DNA of 48,507 nt from Elusimicrobiota bacterium (GCA_016212825.1 JACRDS010000094.1:1-48507), one strand, 5' to 3'; counted from the stretch's first letter, positions 10,495-19,119 are shown. Made by a program: numbers and translations. The notes: generated by a model not told the origin, from the sequence alone.

Positions 10495-10567
10495 ATCCTA
10501 CAAAATAGCCGGATTGCCTTGGGTGGGTCCAAAGGCCCATGTCCTAAAGTCTCGAGATGTCTATACT
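10495..10567. promoter_or_regulatory. Divergent -10 boxes: metallophosphoesterase (-) and transglycosylase (+)
   Basis: Minus strand: TAGGAT (10500-10495) ends seven bases before the ATG at 10487. Plus strand: TATACT (10562-10567) ends nine bases before the ATG at 10577. Both predict leaders of zero to three bases. No Shine-Dalgarno sequence is visible for either gene. Confidence 0.55.
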
Positions 10568-10576
10568 TTTCATGAT

Positions 10577-11887
10577 ATGAGACTCCTGCGCCAGTTCCCC
10601 GGCATCGCGGCCTGCTGCCTGCTCGCGGCCAACGCGTATGCCGCGGGATTGAGCGAGAGCGAGGCCCGGTTCGTGAAGGCGGAGCTCTCCGCGCCGAGCT
10701 ACGGGGCATTGTTCGAAGAGCCCTCCGCCGAGGACCTGCTGCGCGACCATGCCCACGCGGTCGCGGCCCTCATACGGGCCCGGCTCTCCACGGGCGAGTC
10801 CCTGCCGCCGCAGCTTCTCTCCGAGGCCAAGCATCTGCAGCGCGCGCGCTACCAGTTCATGGACCGGAAGGACCGCGCCGTGGTGGACGCGGCCCTGGCT
10901 TTGCGCCTGGGCGGCTTCTCCGTGCCGGGCCCGGGGCTGACCGCGACCTTGCCGCCGCCTGCGGCCATCCCGCCCGAGATCCTGGCCGAGGAGGATTTCC
11001 CGGCTTTCCTGCAGGGCGTGCGCGCTGAGGCGGCCAAGGAGGGCGTGCCGGGGGCCGTGCTGGACGAGGCTTTGACCGGGCTGACCGTGGACCAGAGGGT
11101 GCTGGACGCGGAGAACTCCCAGCCGGAGCACACCATCACTTTCGAGGAGTACCTGGGCCGGGTGGTCTCGGAGAAGCGGGTGGCCGGGGGCAAGGCGATG
11201 TTGGCGGAGCATGCGGGCCTGCTCGACCGGGCCTCATCCACCTACGGCCTGACGCCCGCGTTCCTCGTGGCCATCTGGGGCATGGAGTCGAACTACGGCC
11301 CGAACCAGGGCTCCTGGCTGGTGATCCGTTCCTTGGCGACCTTGGCTTTCGCGGGCAAGCGCCCGAGCTTCTTCCGCAAGGAACTGATGGCGGCCCTGCA
11401 CATCCTGGCCGACGAGGGGATGTCCTCCAGGGACCTCAAGGGCTCCTGGGCCGGAGCCATGGGCCAGCCGCAGTTCATGCCTTCGACCTTCCGCAGGCTG
11501 GCCGTGGACTTCGACGGGGACGGCCGCCGCGACATCTGGAAGAGCGTGCCGGACGTGCTGGCTTCCATGGCGAACTACCTGGCCAAGGCGGGCTGGGACC
11601 CGAAGACGGGCTGGGGGGCCGAGGTGTCCTTGCCCGCGGATTTCCCGCAGGCGTCGGCGAACCTTTCCGTCGTGAAGTCCGTGGCGGATTGGCAGGCCGC
11701 CGGTGTGCGGGCTTTGGCTGGCGCCCTGCCCGCGGGGACGCTCTCCGCTTCGATCATCCGGCCCAGCGGGCCGGGCGGGCGGGCCTTCCTGGTCCTGCCC
11801 AATTTCCGGGTCGTGATGCGCTACAACAACTCCCAGTACTACGCCACGGCGGGGGGCCTGCTGGCTGACCGCGTCGGGGCGCCCTGA
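10577..11887 (+). CDS. mltB: MltB-family lytic murein transglycosylase
   Basis: Product of 436 residues with a Sec signal peptide (CCLLAANAYAAG). The C-terminal half is an SLT_2 / MltB catalytic domain. It has the glutamate in AIWGMESNYGPNQGSW, a GAMGQPQFMPSTF segment, and the family's typical DFDGDGRRDIW and SMANYLAKAGW. Such enzymes cleave the MurNAc-GlcNAc bond of peptidoglycan with formation of 1,6-anhydroMurNAc. The N-terminal about 120 residues are an extra helical region not typical of short MltB proteins. The ATG is chosen because the signal peptide begins there and TATACT lies nine bases upstream; the longer frame would start upstream of the promoter. Confidence 0.92.
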   Translation: MRLLRQFPGIAACCLLAANAYAAGLSESEARFVKAELSAPSYGALFEEPSAEDLLRDHAHAVAALIRARLSTGESLPPQLLSEAKHLQRARYQFMDRKDRAVVDAALALRLGGFSVPGPGLTATLPPPAAIPPEILAEEDFPAFLQGVRAEAAKEGVPGAVLDEALTGLTVDQRVLDAENSQPEHTITFEEYLGRVVSEKRVAGGKAMLAEHAGLLDRASSTYGLTPAFLVAIWGMESNYGPNQGSWLVIRSLATLAFAGKRPSFFRKELMAALHILADEGMSSRDLKGSWAGAMGQPQFMPSTFRRLAVDFDGDGRRDIWKSVPDVLASMANYLAKAGWDPKTGWGAEVSLPADFPQASANLSVVKSVADWQAAGVRALAGALPAGTLSASIIRPSGPGGRAFLVLPNFRVVMRYNNSQYYATAGGLLADRVGAP

Positions 11888-11908
11888 CCCGCCGCCGGCG
11901 CGATCCGA

Positions 11909-12376
11909 CTATTTCATGCCGTGATGGAAGCTGGCGTTGATCACCCCGGCGACGACGAAGAACACGGCGGCCGCCGCGATCTTCTCGGGCCGGTCCAACG
12001 CCAGGAACCTCGGGAGCTGGAAGAAGAGGGTCGTGCCGATCGCGGCCCAGACGAACAGGAACTCGCCGAGCGCGCACCGAGGAGCGGTCCAGATGACCAG
12101 CCCCCAGGCCCAGGCGCGAAGAAGGCTGACCGGCAACGACCTGCCGGTATGGGAATCCTCGGCACGCAGCTCTTCGATCCTGCTGGCAGCCCCGGCTACG
12201 ACCATCAAGACAGCGAGGAGGCCGAGGAGTGCCGCGGTCGCCCAACCGCCCGCCTTGAGGCCGGCGACCAGGGATTTCTGAACGATGGCTGCTGTCAGTG
12301 CCGAACCACCTATCACGACAGCGATGACGATGAGCACTATCAGGCCGCCGTATGGGTGGGAGAGGAGTTTCTTCAC
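11909..12376 (-). CDS. Small membrane protein paired with the HExxH protein upstream
   Basis: Product of 155 residues with about four hydrophobic segments (GLIVLIVIAVVIGGSALTA, then GGWATAALLGLLAVLMVVAG, a Trp-rich third and a final AAAAVFFVVAGVIN). I recognise no family. The GTG start lies eight bases after the stop of the 799-residue HExxH protein on the same strand, so the two should be co-transcribed. By position and by analogy with the 73-residue protein at 14848-15069, it could be an immunity, export or membrane partner of that protein. This is inference. Its end is separated by 21 bases from the convergent transglycosylase gene. Confidence 0.75.
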   Translation of the reverse strand: MKKLLSHPYGGLIVLIVIAVVIGGSALTAAIVQKSLVAGLKAGGWATAALLGLLAVLMVVAGAASRIEELRAEDSHTGRSLPVSLLRAWAWGLVIWTAPRCALGEFLFVWAAIGTTLFFQLPRFLALDRPEKIAAAAVFFVVAGVINASFHHGMK

Positions 12377-12384
12377 TGCTCAGC

Positions 12385-14784
12385 CTAGCCCTCGGTGCCC
12401 ATGATCGCGGCGTTGATGAGGTCGCGGAACCCGATCGGGCCGGGATTGAGGCCGATGCGCCTGAGGCGTTCGGGGTCCGTTGTCCCCAGGCCGGGCACCT
12501 GCGAGATGTCGGTGTTGGACGCATAGAAGTAGACGAAATAGACGAAGGGCATGCGGACCAGGGCCAGCTCGGATACTGATTTCCCCAGGAGCAGAGGCAG
12601 CCGGGAGATCGTGTACGCGTAAACTTCTTCCAGAGACCAGTTGAACGGGATCTTCACTTTCCCGGAAGCCAGCGCCGTGTCGGTCGCATCGACCAGGCCG
12701 GATATCTTGTCGAGATAGCGCGCCCCGCTCTTCGGGTCGATCGTCATGAGGCGGCTGTACGGGTTGCCGATCGCTGTGGCCGCCTTCTCCAGTTGCAGAT
12801 AGTTGCCGCCGTTCTCCATCAACTTCAGATAGAGGGAACTCTCGGCGCCGGTCACTCCGCCTCTCAGCAATGTGGCCCGCATCTGGACCGCATGGAACAT
12901 GTGGGCCAGTTCATGCAGGAGGGGAGAAGAGACTTGCTCTCCCGGCTTGAGTTTCCCGAACGCGACCAAGTCGATGGCCGTGGGACTCTTTGGATAGACG
13001 CCAAGGGTCCGGCCGTTGATGAGGAGCTCCTTCATCCAGTGGCCGCCTTCGGTCACCTGGATGCCGTTCCTCTTGGCGTAGGCGACCAAGACCTGGTACA
13101 TCCGATTGAATTGCGCCGGGGTGATTTCCCCGTCGGACTTTCCCATCACCTTGGTCAACAGCGTCTTCATCTCGCCGGCCACGGCTCCGCGCGCCGAGTC
13201 GAGACGCGGTGCCACACGGGCTGTCACCCCGGCCGAGCCGGAGCCGAAGAGGGAGGCCACGCGAGACTTCACCTTGGCGCGCAGGGTCGCGGGCGGTTCG
13301 CGCACCGGCGGGGGTGCTTCCGTAGCCTTGGGCGCTGGCTGCGCCGTGCGGACGTCAGACGGCTTTGTGCCGGGAGCCCTTTCGGGCGGCGCCTTGCCTA
13401 GGAACCTCTCCAGCGTGGCCATCATCCCCGCCGGCATCATGGAGTTGAGCTTGCCCATGAGGCCCGTGATCCCGACCTTGTCGAGCGCGGCTGCCATTCC
13501 GCTCTCCATGGATCTGACCGCGTTGGCTCCGGGCTTGGTCTTGCCGATGCCGAAGCCGACCAGGGCCATCATGACCATTATGAGCAAAGTGCCGCCGGCG
13601 AAACCGATCTGGCGCAGATCCGCGCGCGCCGCGGCGGAGATGAGGCCCGCGATGAGCTTGTAGATGGCCCAGCCTGCGGCGATGAGGGCAACGAGTTTGA
13701 GCACCAACGCCACTCCACCGGTCGCCACGGACATGAGCAGGCCCAGCAACAAGAAGATGATGTTGGTGATGATGCCTTGGACGGTCCCGAACTGCTCTTT
13801 GACCGCATCGAGCAGTCCCGCCAGCAGGGGCGCCCAGACCGGGCCCCAGTTCGGATTGTCCACGCACATCTTCGCGAGGGTCGGGTGGTCGGGATTCCCA
13901 GGGTCGGGACCGTTGACGGTCTGGATGCAGGCTTGTGCTTTGGCCGAGACCGCGGGCTGGCCTGCGCTGCCGCCGAGGACCGGCGTCGGAGCATGGCTGC
14001 TGAGAAGCCCGCCTGAGTCCGCCGAGGTCGCGGAGTAGGGCGCATGGGAAGGCATCAATGCCATGCGAGGGCCGGCGGGATCGCTGACGTTCACGACCGG
14101 AGAAGGCGGCGGGGAGGTGGCGAGGCGGCGCAGGACGTCGGCCTGGGCGCGCGGGATGCGGTTGAGGTCTGCGATCTGCCGGGGGGTCAGGCGCAGGCTG
14201 GCGCCGCCCGGGATCGCCGCGACGCCGCTGCCGTCGGTCTGGATGTACTGGCTCCGGCCCAGGGCGTCGGCCAGGGCCAGGGCCTTCTGGTTGAGCGCCT
14301 CGCGGGTCTGCGGCGGCAGGCTGTTGTTGGAGAGCAGCAGCGTCACGGCCGCGGCTTCGTACTGCTGCCCCGCGGCGTTGGTGCCGCCTCCCGCCGCCTT
14401 GAGCCGCGGCTTGCCCTCCGGGATGTAGCGCTGGTCCACCTTGGGCATGCCCTTGGCGTCGAAGCCCAGCTTGGCCGCGACCAGACGGGCTTTCTCCCGG
14501 TAGACCGCGGTATCGGCCGGCGAGGCGCACGGCCGCAAGCAGCCCTCCTGCACGTCGCGGGCCGCCAGGAACAGAGTCTGCAGGTCCGTGACCGCCTGGG
14601 CGGCCTGGGCGTCCCCCGGCGCCGGGACGGGGAGCTTGAGCGCCTGGTCGAGGGTCTTCTGCCCGATCTCGTGCGCGGCGTAGAGGGTCCGGGCCTGCGC
14701 GAGGGTGCCGGAGTAATCAGGCGGCGCCGACCGTGCCGGGGGGCAGGCGAAGAGGAGGACGGCGGCCACGATAGAGGGGGTCAT
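12385..14784 (-). CDS. Exported HExxH protein with N-terminal domain shared with the 612-residue paralogue
   Basis: Product of 799 residues. A Sec signal peptide (residues 1-20) precedes a domain of about 225 residues shared with the product of 15070-16908 (common landmarks HEIGQKTLD, DVQEGC, ALNQKAL, PRAQAD). Next come a Pro-rich linker, a Cys-containing segment, and two or three hydrophobic helices around residues 335-430. A second Pro-rich linker follows, then a C-terminal domain with HELAH at residues 624-628, like a zincin active site. A later LEEVYAYTISR could supply the third metal ligand. It may be a secreted metallopeptidase or a polymorphic-toxin-like protein; I cannot name a family. 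The ATG is supported by the signal peptide and by the conserved promoter/dyad shared with the paralogue. Confidence 0.8.
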   Translation of the reverse strand: MTPSIVAAVLLFACPPARSAPPDYSGTLAQARTLYAAHEIGQKTLDQALKLPVPAPGDAQAAQAVTDLQTLFLAARDVQEGCLRPCASPADTAVYREKARLVAAKLGFDAKGMPKVDQRYIPEGKPRLKAAGGGTNAAGQQYEAAAVTLLLSNNSLPPQTREALNQKALALADALGRSQYIQTDGSGVAAIPGGASLRLTPRQIADLNRIPRAQADVLRRLATSPPPSPVVNVSDPAGPRMALMPSHAPYSATSADSGGLLSSHAPTPVLGGSAGQPAVSAKAQACIQTVNGPDPGNPDHPTLAKMCVDNPNWGPVWAPLLAGLLDAVKEQFGTVQGIITNIIFLLLGLLMSVATGGVALVLKLVALIAAGWAIYKLIAGLISAAARADLRQIGFAGGTLLIMVMMALVGFGIGKTKPGANAVRSMESGMAAALDKVGITGLMGKLNSMMPAGMMATLERFLGKAPPERAPGTKPSDVRTAQPAPKATEAPPPVREPPATLRAKVKSRVASLFGSGSAGVTARVAPRLDSARGAVAGEMKTLLTKVMGKSDGEITPAQFNRMYQVLVAYAKRNGIQVTEGGHWMKELLINGRTLGVYPKSPTAIDLVAFGKLKPGEQVSSPLLHELAHMFHAVQMRATLLRGGVTGAESSLYLKLMENGGNYLQLEKAATAIGNPYSRLMTIDPKSGARYLDKISGLVDATDTALASGKVKIPFNWSLEEVYAYTISRLPLLLGKSVSELALVRMPFVYFVYFYASNTDISQVPGLGTTDPERLRRIGLNPGPIGFRDLINAAIMGTEG

Positions 14785-14805
14785 GGCACTTTGAATTATG
14801 ACCCC
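14777..14805. promoter_or_regulatory. Start-codon dyad, copy 1
   Basis: GGGGTCAT (14777-14784) and ATGACCCC (14798-14805) form an 8-base inverted repeat with 13 bases between. On the minus strand the right arm contains the start codon of the 799-residue HExxH protein, and the left arm runs into a -10-like CATAAT. Copy 2 at 16901-16929 has the same arms and spacing. It is a possible operator for shared regulation. Confidence 0.5.
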
Positions 14806-14847
14806 GCAACCGCGATACGTCAAGGGGGCTCCCGTCGGGGAATCTCT

Positions 14848-15069
14848 TCAGCCGGCGATGTAGAACATCGGCGAGAGGATGAAGAACAGGAACAAGGAGA
14901 GCATCACGAGTATCCAGCCCAATGTCGTCACGAAGGCGCTGGGCGAGAGCGCGCTGACGAAGGAGGTGTCCTCGGGCTTGGGCTTCTGAGACTTGATCAG
15001 CGCCCACCCCGCCAACGCCGAGACTACGCCTGCGCCCAGACAGATCCAGAGACGCAGAGAAAACCTCAC
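14848..15069 (-). CDS. 73-residue two-helix membrane protein paired with the 612-residue HExxH protein
   Basis: Two predicted membrane helices (LWICLGAGVVSALAGWALI and WILVMLSLFLFFILSPMF) are separated by a short, charged loop rich in Lys and Pro. No family is recognised. Its GTG start follows immediately after the TAA stop of the 612-residue HExxH protein (TAAGTG), so it should be translationally coupled to it. Together with the 155-residue protein after the other paralogue, this gives two cassettes of a large exported protein plus a small membrane protein. The start is supported by the abutting stop; the alternative internal start would lose the first helix. Confidence 0.7.
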   Translation of the reverse strand: MRFSLRLWICLGAGVVSALAGWALIKSQKPKPEDTSFVSALSPSAFVTTLGWILVMLSLFLFFILSPMFYIAG

Positions 15070-16908
15070 TTAACGATTCCCTTGCGGCGGTGTTTCCGTC
15101 TGTGAGGGAAGAAAGCTGCCGACAAAATCGGCTCCGGCTTGCCCCAACTGCACCATGCGGTCCTTGATGGGGGGGATATTGAAGACGGGCAGGATGCTGG
15201 CCCCGATCTGGAGCTGGCCGGTCCCCAGGCCGGTGAGGGCGCCGAAAGCCTTCTGGCCTCCTGTGAAGTTCCACTTTGGCGCCCCGTTGAAGGCGCGCAG
15301 GATCTCATCGCTGTTGGCGACCAGCTTCTGGGGGAAGGTCTTGCCCGGGGTCAGACCCAGGAAGCCGGCGCTGCGCAGGGCCTGGGCTTCGTACTGCGCG
15401 TAGTAGGCCTTCTCGAGGCTCTTGGCCAGCTTGAAGGCCTCGTCGACTTCGCCCGCACTCAACTGAGCCAGCGGTTTGCCTTTGCCGACGATCTCCAGGG
15501 CGGCTGCCCGGGTCGCGAACATCTGATGCGCATGGGTGAACTCATGCGCCTCGCCCACGAGCGGGTTGTAGTATATCTTGGCGTCCTTGGCAATGAAGTC
15601 GGCGCGGCCCCAGTGCCAGAATTTCAGCCGTGATTCACGTTCCACCTTGAGTACATCCCCCAGATGTTCTGTGGCGTAGGTCTGCATCGCCTCGGTGGCG
15701 GCCTTGTAGTTCCGTTTGCCGCCGAGGGCGGTCTTGACGACCGCGTTGACGTCATCGACGCGCGTCACCATGGCTTCCGCCGTTTCCTTGGTGAGGGTCT
15801 TGAGTCCGCTGACCGCGACCGGGTTGTCCAGGGCTTTGGCGCCCTTGACCACCTTGCCCGCGCTTCCGATGCCGATGAAGTTGGCGGCGAACAGGGCGCT
15901 GTTGCCGGCCAGTTTGGTCGCTTCCCACGTCGCCCTCCACCCGGAGATGTCCTTGTGGGCCAGGGAGTAGCCGAACCTGCCGGCGCTGTCTTCGACGTCG
16001 CCCAGGCCGGAGACGGCCAGAAGGCCGCGGTTGAAGTAGGCGTAGCCCTTCCATGCGGTGCCCCAAAAACCTTCGGCCTTCCGGTCCGTCACCGATTTCC
16101 AATAACCCTCCGCCTGCCGGACCCTGCCCGGATTGGCCTTGATGTCCGCTTCCATCTCGGCCAAAGCCTGCTTCTGAAGCTGTTCAGGGGTCAGCTTGGG
16201 CGGGGGCGGAGCGGCAGCCAGCTTGCGCAGGTAATCGGCTTGGGCCCGAGGGACCTTGTTGAGCGCCGCGATCTGCTCGGGCGTGAGCCGCGCTTTCTGT
16301 CCGTCGGGAAGGACGACGAGCCCGCCGGCATCTGCGGTGATCATCTGAGTCTTGCCCAGGGCATTGGCGAGGCTCAGGGCCTTCTGATTCAGGGCGGCGC
16401 GCATCTGAGGAGAGAGGTGCTCCTTGCCCAGGAGTTCCGCCACCGCTTCGGCTTCGAAGCCTTGCGCGTACGGGTTCGGGGAGGTCCCGGCCTTGCGTAA
16501 TCGCGGCTGGCCCTGGGGGAGATAGCGCTGCTCGGCTTTGGTTGAGCCGGCCGCGTCGAGCCCCAGTTGGGCCGCGGCCAGCCGCACCTTTTGGCGGTAC
16601 ACAGCGATATCCGCTGGCGCGGAGCAGGGCTGGGCGCAGCCCTCCTGGACATCGTGGCCTGAGACCAGGGAGGATTTTAAGGCGCCATACGCCTCTGCGG
16701 CCTTGGCGTCGCCCTGAGGAGGGGCCGGCAGCTGGATGGCCAAGTCCAGGGTCTTCTGTCCGATCTCATGGGAAAGGAAGAGGGCCTGGGCCTGGGCTTT
16801 GGCTTTGGCAAGGTCCTGCGTGAATGCCTTGGGATCCGGCTTGCCCGGGTCGGCCCAGAGCGGCAATTGGACGGACAGCAGAACGGCTGCCAAAATAGAG
16901 GGGGTCAT
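15070..16908 (-). CDS. Exported HExxH protein, paralogue of the 799-residue protein by its N-terminal domain
   Basis: Product of 612 residues: a signal peptide (MTPSILAAVLLSVQ..., cleavage near residue 19), then the shared domain of about 225 residues (HEIGQKTLD, DVQEGCAQPC, ALNQKALSLANALG, KVPRAQADYL). The central part differs from the paralogue. It is Gly/Ala-rich (GYAYFNRGLLAVSGLGDVED, FIGIGSAGKVVKGAKAL) and resembles the pre-toxin linker regions of polymorphic toxins. The C-terminal region has HEFTH at residues 455-459 followed by AHQ, and a downstream YEAQALRS that could provide a glutamate ligand. It could be a zinc metallopeptidase; the substrate is unknown. The start is supported by the signal peptide and the shared promoter/dyad. 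Confidence 0.8.
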   Translation of the reverse strand: MTPSILAAVLLSVQLPLWADPGKPDPKAFTQDLAKAKAQAQALFLSHEIGQKTLDLAIQLPAPPQGDAKAAEAYGALKSSLVSGHDVQEGCAQPCSAPADIAVYRQKVRLAAAQLGLDAAGSTKAEQRYLPQGQPRLRKAGTSPNPYAQGFEAEAVAELLGKEHLSPQMRAALNQKALSLANALGKTQMITADAGGLVVLPDGQKARLTPEQIAALNKVPRAQADYLRKLAAAPPPPKLTPEQLQKQALAEMEADIKANPGRVRQAEGYWKSVTDRKAEGFWGTAWKGYAYFNRGLLAVSGLGDVEDSAGRFGYSLAHKDISGWRATWEATKLAGNSALFAANFIGIGSAGKVVKGAKALDNPVAVSGLKTLTKETAEAMVTRVDDVNAVVKTALGGKRNYKAATEAMQTYATEHLGDVLKVERESRLKFWHWGRADFIAKDAKIYYNPLVGEAHEFTHAHQMFATRAAALEIVGKGKPLAQLSAGEVDEAFKLAKSLEKAYYAQYEAQALRSAGFLGLTPGKTFPQKLVANSDEILRAFNGAPKWNFTGGQKAFGALTGLGTGQLQIGASILPVFNIPPIKDRMVQLGQAGADFVGSFLPSQTETPPQGNR

Positions 16909-16929
16909 GGCAATCCTAAGTATGACCCC
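16901..16929. promoter_or_regulatory. Start-codon dyad, copy 2
   Basis: GGGGTCAT (16901-16908) and ATGACCCC (16922-16929), again 13 bases apart, overlap the start codon of the 612-residue HExxH protein and a -10-like CATACT on the minus strand. The flanks of copies 1 and 2 also agree (atagag before the left arm), so the start region as a whole is conserved between the paralogues. Confidence 0.5.
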
Positions 16930-16979
16930 GGATTCCCTCCCAGTCAAGGGGGGATACGGGCTTTTGCCGAACCTTAACC

Positions 16980-19034
16980 CTAGGGCGCGGACAACTCGTC
17001 GGCCAGCGAATACATCCGGTAGATCTTGCGCAGCCCCTCTAGTATCCCCGCGGAGTGCACCGCCACCGCCCGGTTGCGCTCGTCGGAGTACGCGAAGCGC
17101 CCGACCAGGCTCGGGATGTTGCCGTCGAATATCAGCCCCACGTATTCCCCGTCCCGGTTGAAGACCGGCGAGCCGGAGTTGCCGCCGATGATGTCGTTGG
17201 TCGTCACGAAGTTCAGGGGCGCGGCAAGGTCCACGTCGCCCTTGCGCGCGGCTTCCAGGGGCGAGAGGTCGAAGGGCGGCTGGTTGTCGAACGCGGCCGC
17301 CCGGTCGTAGAGGCCGTGGAAGGTGGTCTTGCAAGGCACACGGGTCGTGCCTTCCTCATAGCCCGCGACCTTGCCGTAGGAAAGGCGCAAGGTGAAGGTC
17401 GCGTCCGGGTACGTCGAGGTCCCCAGGACGGCGAAGCGGGCCTTGGCGAGCCGGTTGCCTTCCAGGGTCTCCACGCTCTCGATCTCGTCTTCGCGCCACT
17501 TGCGCAGCTCCCGATAGAGCGGGTCGAGCTCCCGCGCCCAGGCGATCAGCGGATCCTGGGATGCGGCCACGGCCTTGCGGCCGCCGGCCGCGAGCTTCTT
17601 GCGCAGCTCCGGGTCCGCCAGGCCCGTGCCCGAGACCAGCTCCCGGGCGCGGGTCTGCGGGTCCTTGCCGCCCAAAGCTGCCTTCACATAGGGATGCTCG
17701 GCGCCCAGCTGGTCCAAAGATTCCTTGAGGTCCAAGGCCAGCATCCGCTCTTCCAGGTCCTGGTACACCGGGGCCGGCGAGAAGAGCTGGAAGCGCAGGG
17801 AGTCCAGGTTGGAATCCCGGAACTCCTCGTAGCGCTTGTCGTTGGGCTTCTCCAGCTCCGCGACATAGCGCACGATGCGCTCCGCGATGCCCGTCAGCTT
17901 GGAGTCGGCCGCGCCGCGGTACTGCAGGTCCTTGAAGCGCGCGATGACCTTATCCTGCGCTGCGGCCAGGCGGTCCCAGGAGGCGGAGGCGAAGGCGAGC
18001 TCGGGCTTGGCGGCGACGGCCGCGCGCAGGGCCTCCTCCTCGGCCTTCTTGGCCGCCAGCTGTCCGGCGTCCTGCAGGCCGGCCAGCTCCCCGGTGTTGG
18101 CTTTGACGGAGTTCTCCAGGCCGAAGAGCTTGTTGCGGGCGCGGCGCGCCTGCTCCGGCCCGCGGGCCGCGTACTCCTTGAGGGCGATGCGCCGCAGGGC
18201 GAACTTCTTGAGCCGCTCGGGAAGCTCGTAGTCGCGCTTGAACTCGAGCTGCCTGACGGTCAGCAGGCGGTCGGTCCGCCCGGGATGGCCGGAGACGAAG
18301 ACCAGCTCCCCGTCCTTGGCCCCGTCCTTGCTCCATTTGAGGTAGGCGGGCGACTTGACCGGCCGCCCGTCCTCGTAGACCCGGAAGAAAGCCATGTCCA
18401 GGTCGTGGCGGGGGAACACGAAGTTGTCGTAGTCGCCGCCGTAGAAGGCGGCCTGCACCTCGGCGGCCATGACCAGGCGCACGTCCGTGTACTTCTGGTA
18501 GCGGTAGAGTTGGTACTGCCCGCCGTTGTAGAGTTCGACCACGTCCGAGCGCAGCTTGGTCTTCTCGAAGGACTCCTTCTCGATCCTCGAGATCTCGGCC
18601 TTGCGCTGGCTGTTTTGCGCGGCGTCCGAGGCCTTGGCGTCTATGGCGGCCAGGACCCGGGCGGTCACGTCCTGGGTGGAGACCAGCACGTTGAGCTCCA
18701 GGTCCGGGCAGGGCTGCTCCTCGGAGGGGCGGCGGGCGAAGAAGCCGTCCTTCACGTAGTCCTTTTTCTCGCTGGACATCTTCTGGAGCTGGCCCAAAGC
18801 CACGTGGTGGTTGGTGATGACCAGGCCGCCGGGAGAGACGAAGGCGCCGGAGCCGCCGTCGTTGAAGCGCACCGAGGCCAGACGCACCTTATCGAGCCAT
18901 TCCGGCGCGGGCGTGAACTGGTAGCGCTCCTGGAGCCGCTGCAGGGGCAGGTTGTCCACGGTCCACATGCCCTCGTCGGCGCGGACCACGGGGGACAGGC
19001 AGAGCGCGGCCGCCAGCAGCATCAGCTTCTTCAT
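16980..19034 (-). CDS. S46-family dipeptidyl-peptidase (DPP7-like)
   Basis: Product of 684 residues with a Sec signal peptide (residues 1-19). It has the serine-peptidase triad of family S46: His in TNHHVAL (residues 75-80), Asp in GGDYDNFVFPRHD (about residue 215) and Ser620 in GGNSGSPVF. S46 enzymes remove dipeptides from peptide N-termini in the periplasm. In P. gingivalis enzymes, the residue 18 after the catalytic Ser is Gly in DPP7 and Arg in DPP11. Here it is Gly638 (FDGN), suggesting preference for non-acidic residues; this is inference by alignment. GGAGA five bases before the ATG is a clear Shine-Dalgarno sequence, unlike most first genes here. It lies upstream of the HExxH cassettes on the same strand. 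Confidence 0.92.
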   Translation of the reverse strand: MKKLMLLAAALCLSPVVRADEGMWTVDNLPLQRLQERYQFTPAPEWLDKVRLASVRFNDGGSGAFVSPGGLVITNHHVALGQLQKMSSEKKDYVKDGFFARRPSEEQPCPDLELNVLVSTQDVTARVLAAIDAKASDAAQNSQRKAEISRIEKESFEKTKLRSDVVELYNGGQYQLYRYQKYTDVRLVMAAEVQAAFYGGDYDNFVFPRHDLDMAFFRVYEDGRPVKSPAYLKWSKDGAKDGELVFVSGHPGRTDRLLTVRQLEFKRDYELPERLKKFALRRIALKEYAARGPEQARRARNKLFGLENSVKANTGELAGLQDAGQLAAKKAEEEALRAAVAAKPELAFASASWDRLAAAQDKVIARFKDLQYRGAADSKLTGIAERIVRYVAELEKPNDKRYEEFRDSNLDSLRFQLFSPAPVYQDLEERMLALDLKESLDQLGAEHPYVKAALGGKDPQTRARELVSGTGLADPELRKKLAAGGRKAVAASQDPLIAWARELDPLYRELRKWREDEIESVETLEGNRLAKARFAVLGTSTYPDATFTLRLSYGKVAGYEEGTTRVPCKTTFHGLYDRAAAFDNQPPFDLSPLEAARKGDVDLAAPLNFVTTNDIIGGNSGSPVFNRDGEYVGLIFDGNIPSLVGRFAYSDERNRAVAVHSAGILEGLRKIYRMYSLADELSAP

Positions 19035-19050
19035 CCTATTCTCCTTGAAT

Positions 19051-19119
19051 TTGGGAACACCATACTCAATTTCTTCGAGACTTATCCACCGACTCGGCCC
19101 GGACCGAGTCGGTGGATAA
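19051..19119. repeat. REP-like element with a perfect 16-bp hairpin
   Basis: Arms TTATCCACCGACTCGG (19082-19097) and CCGAGTCGGTGGATAA (19104-19119) are perfect, with a 6-base loop. Beside it, 19052-19073 (tgggaacaccatactcaat) resembles the GGGGACACAATRCTTA motif of the element at 45672-45721. It lies between the SUI1 gene and the S46 peptidase gene. No T-run follows on the minus strand, so it need not be an intrinsic terminator. Confidence 0.65.

Noticed and set aside
19082..19119. Intrinsic terminator reading of the 16-bp hairpin
   Set aside because: No T-run follows on either strand and the neighbouring bases match a REP-like motif, so it is listed as a repeat instead; termination remains possible.
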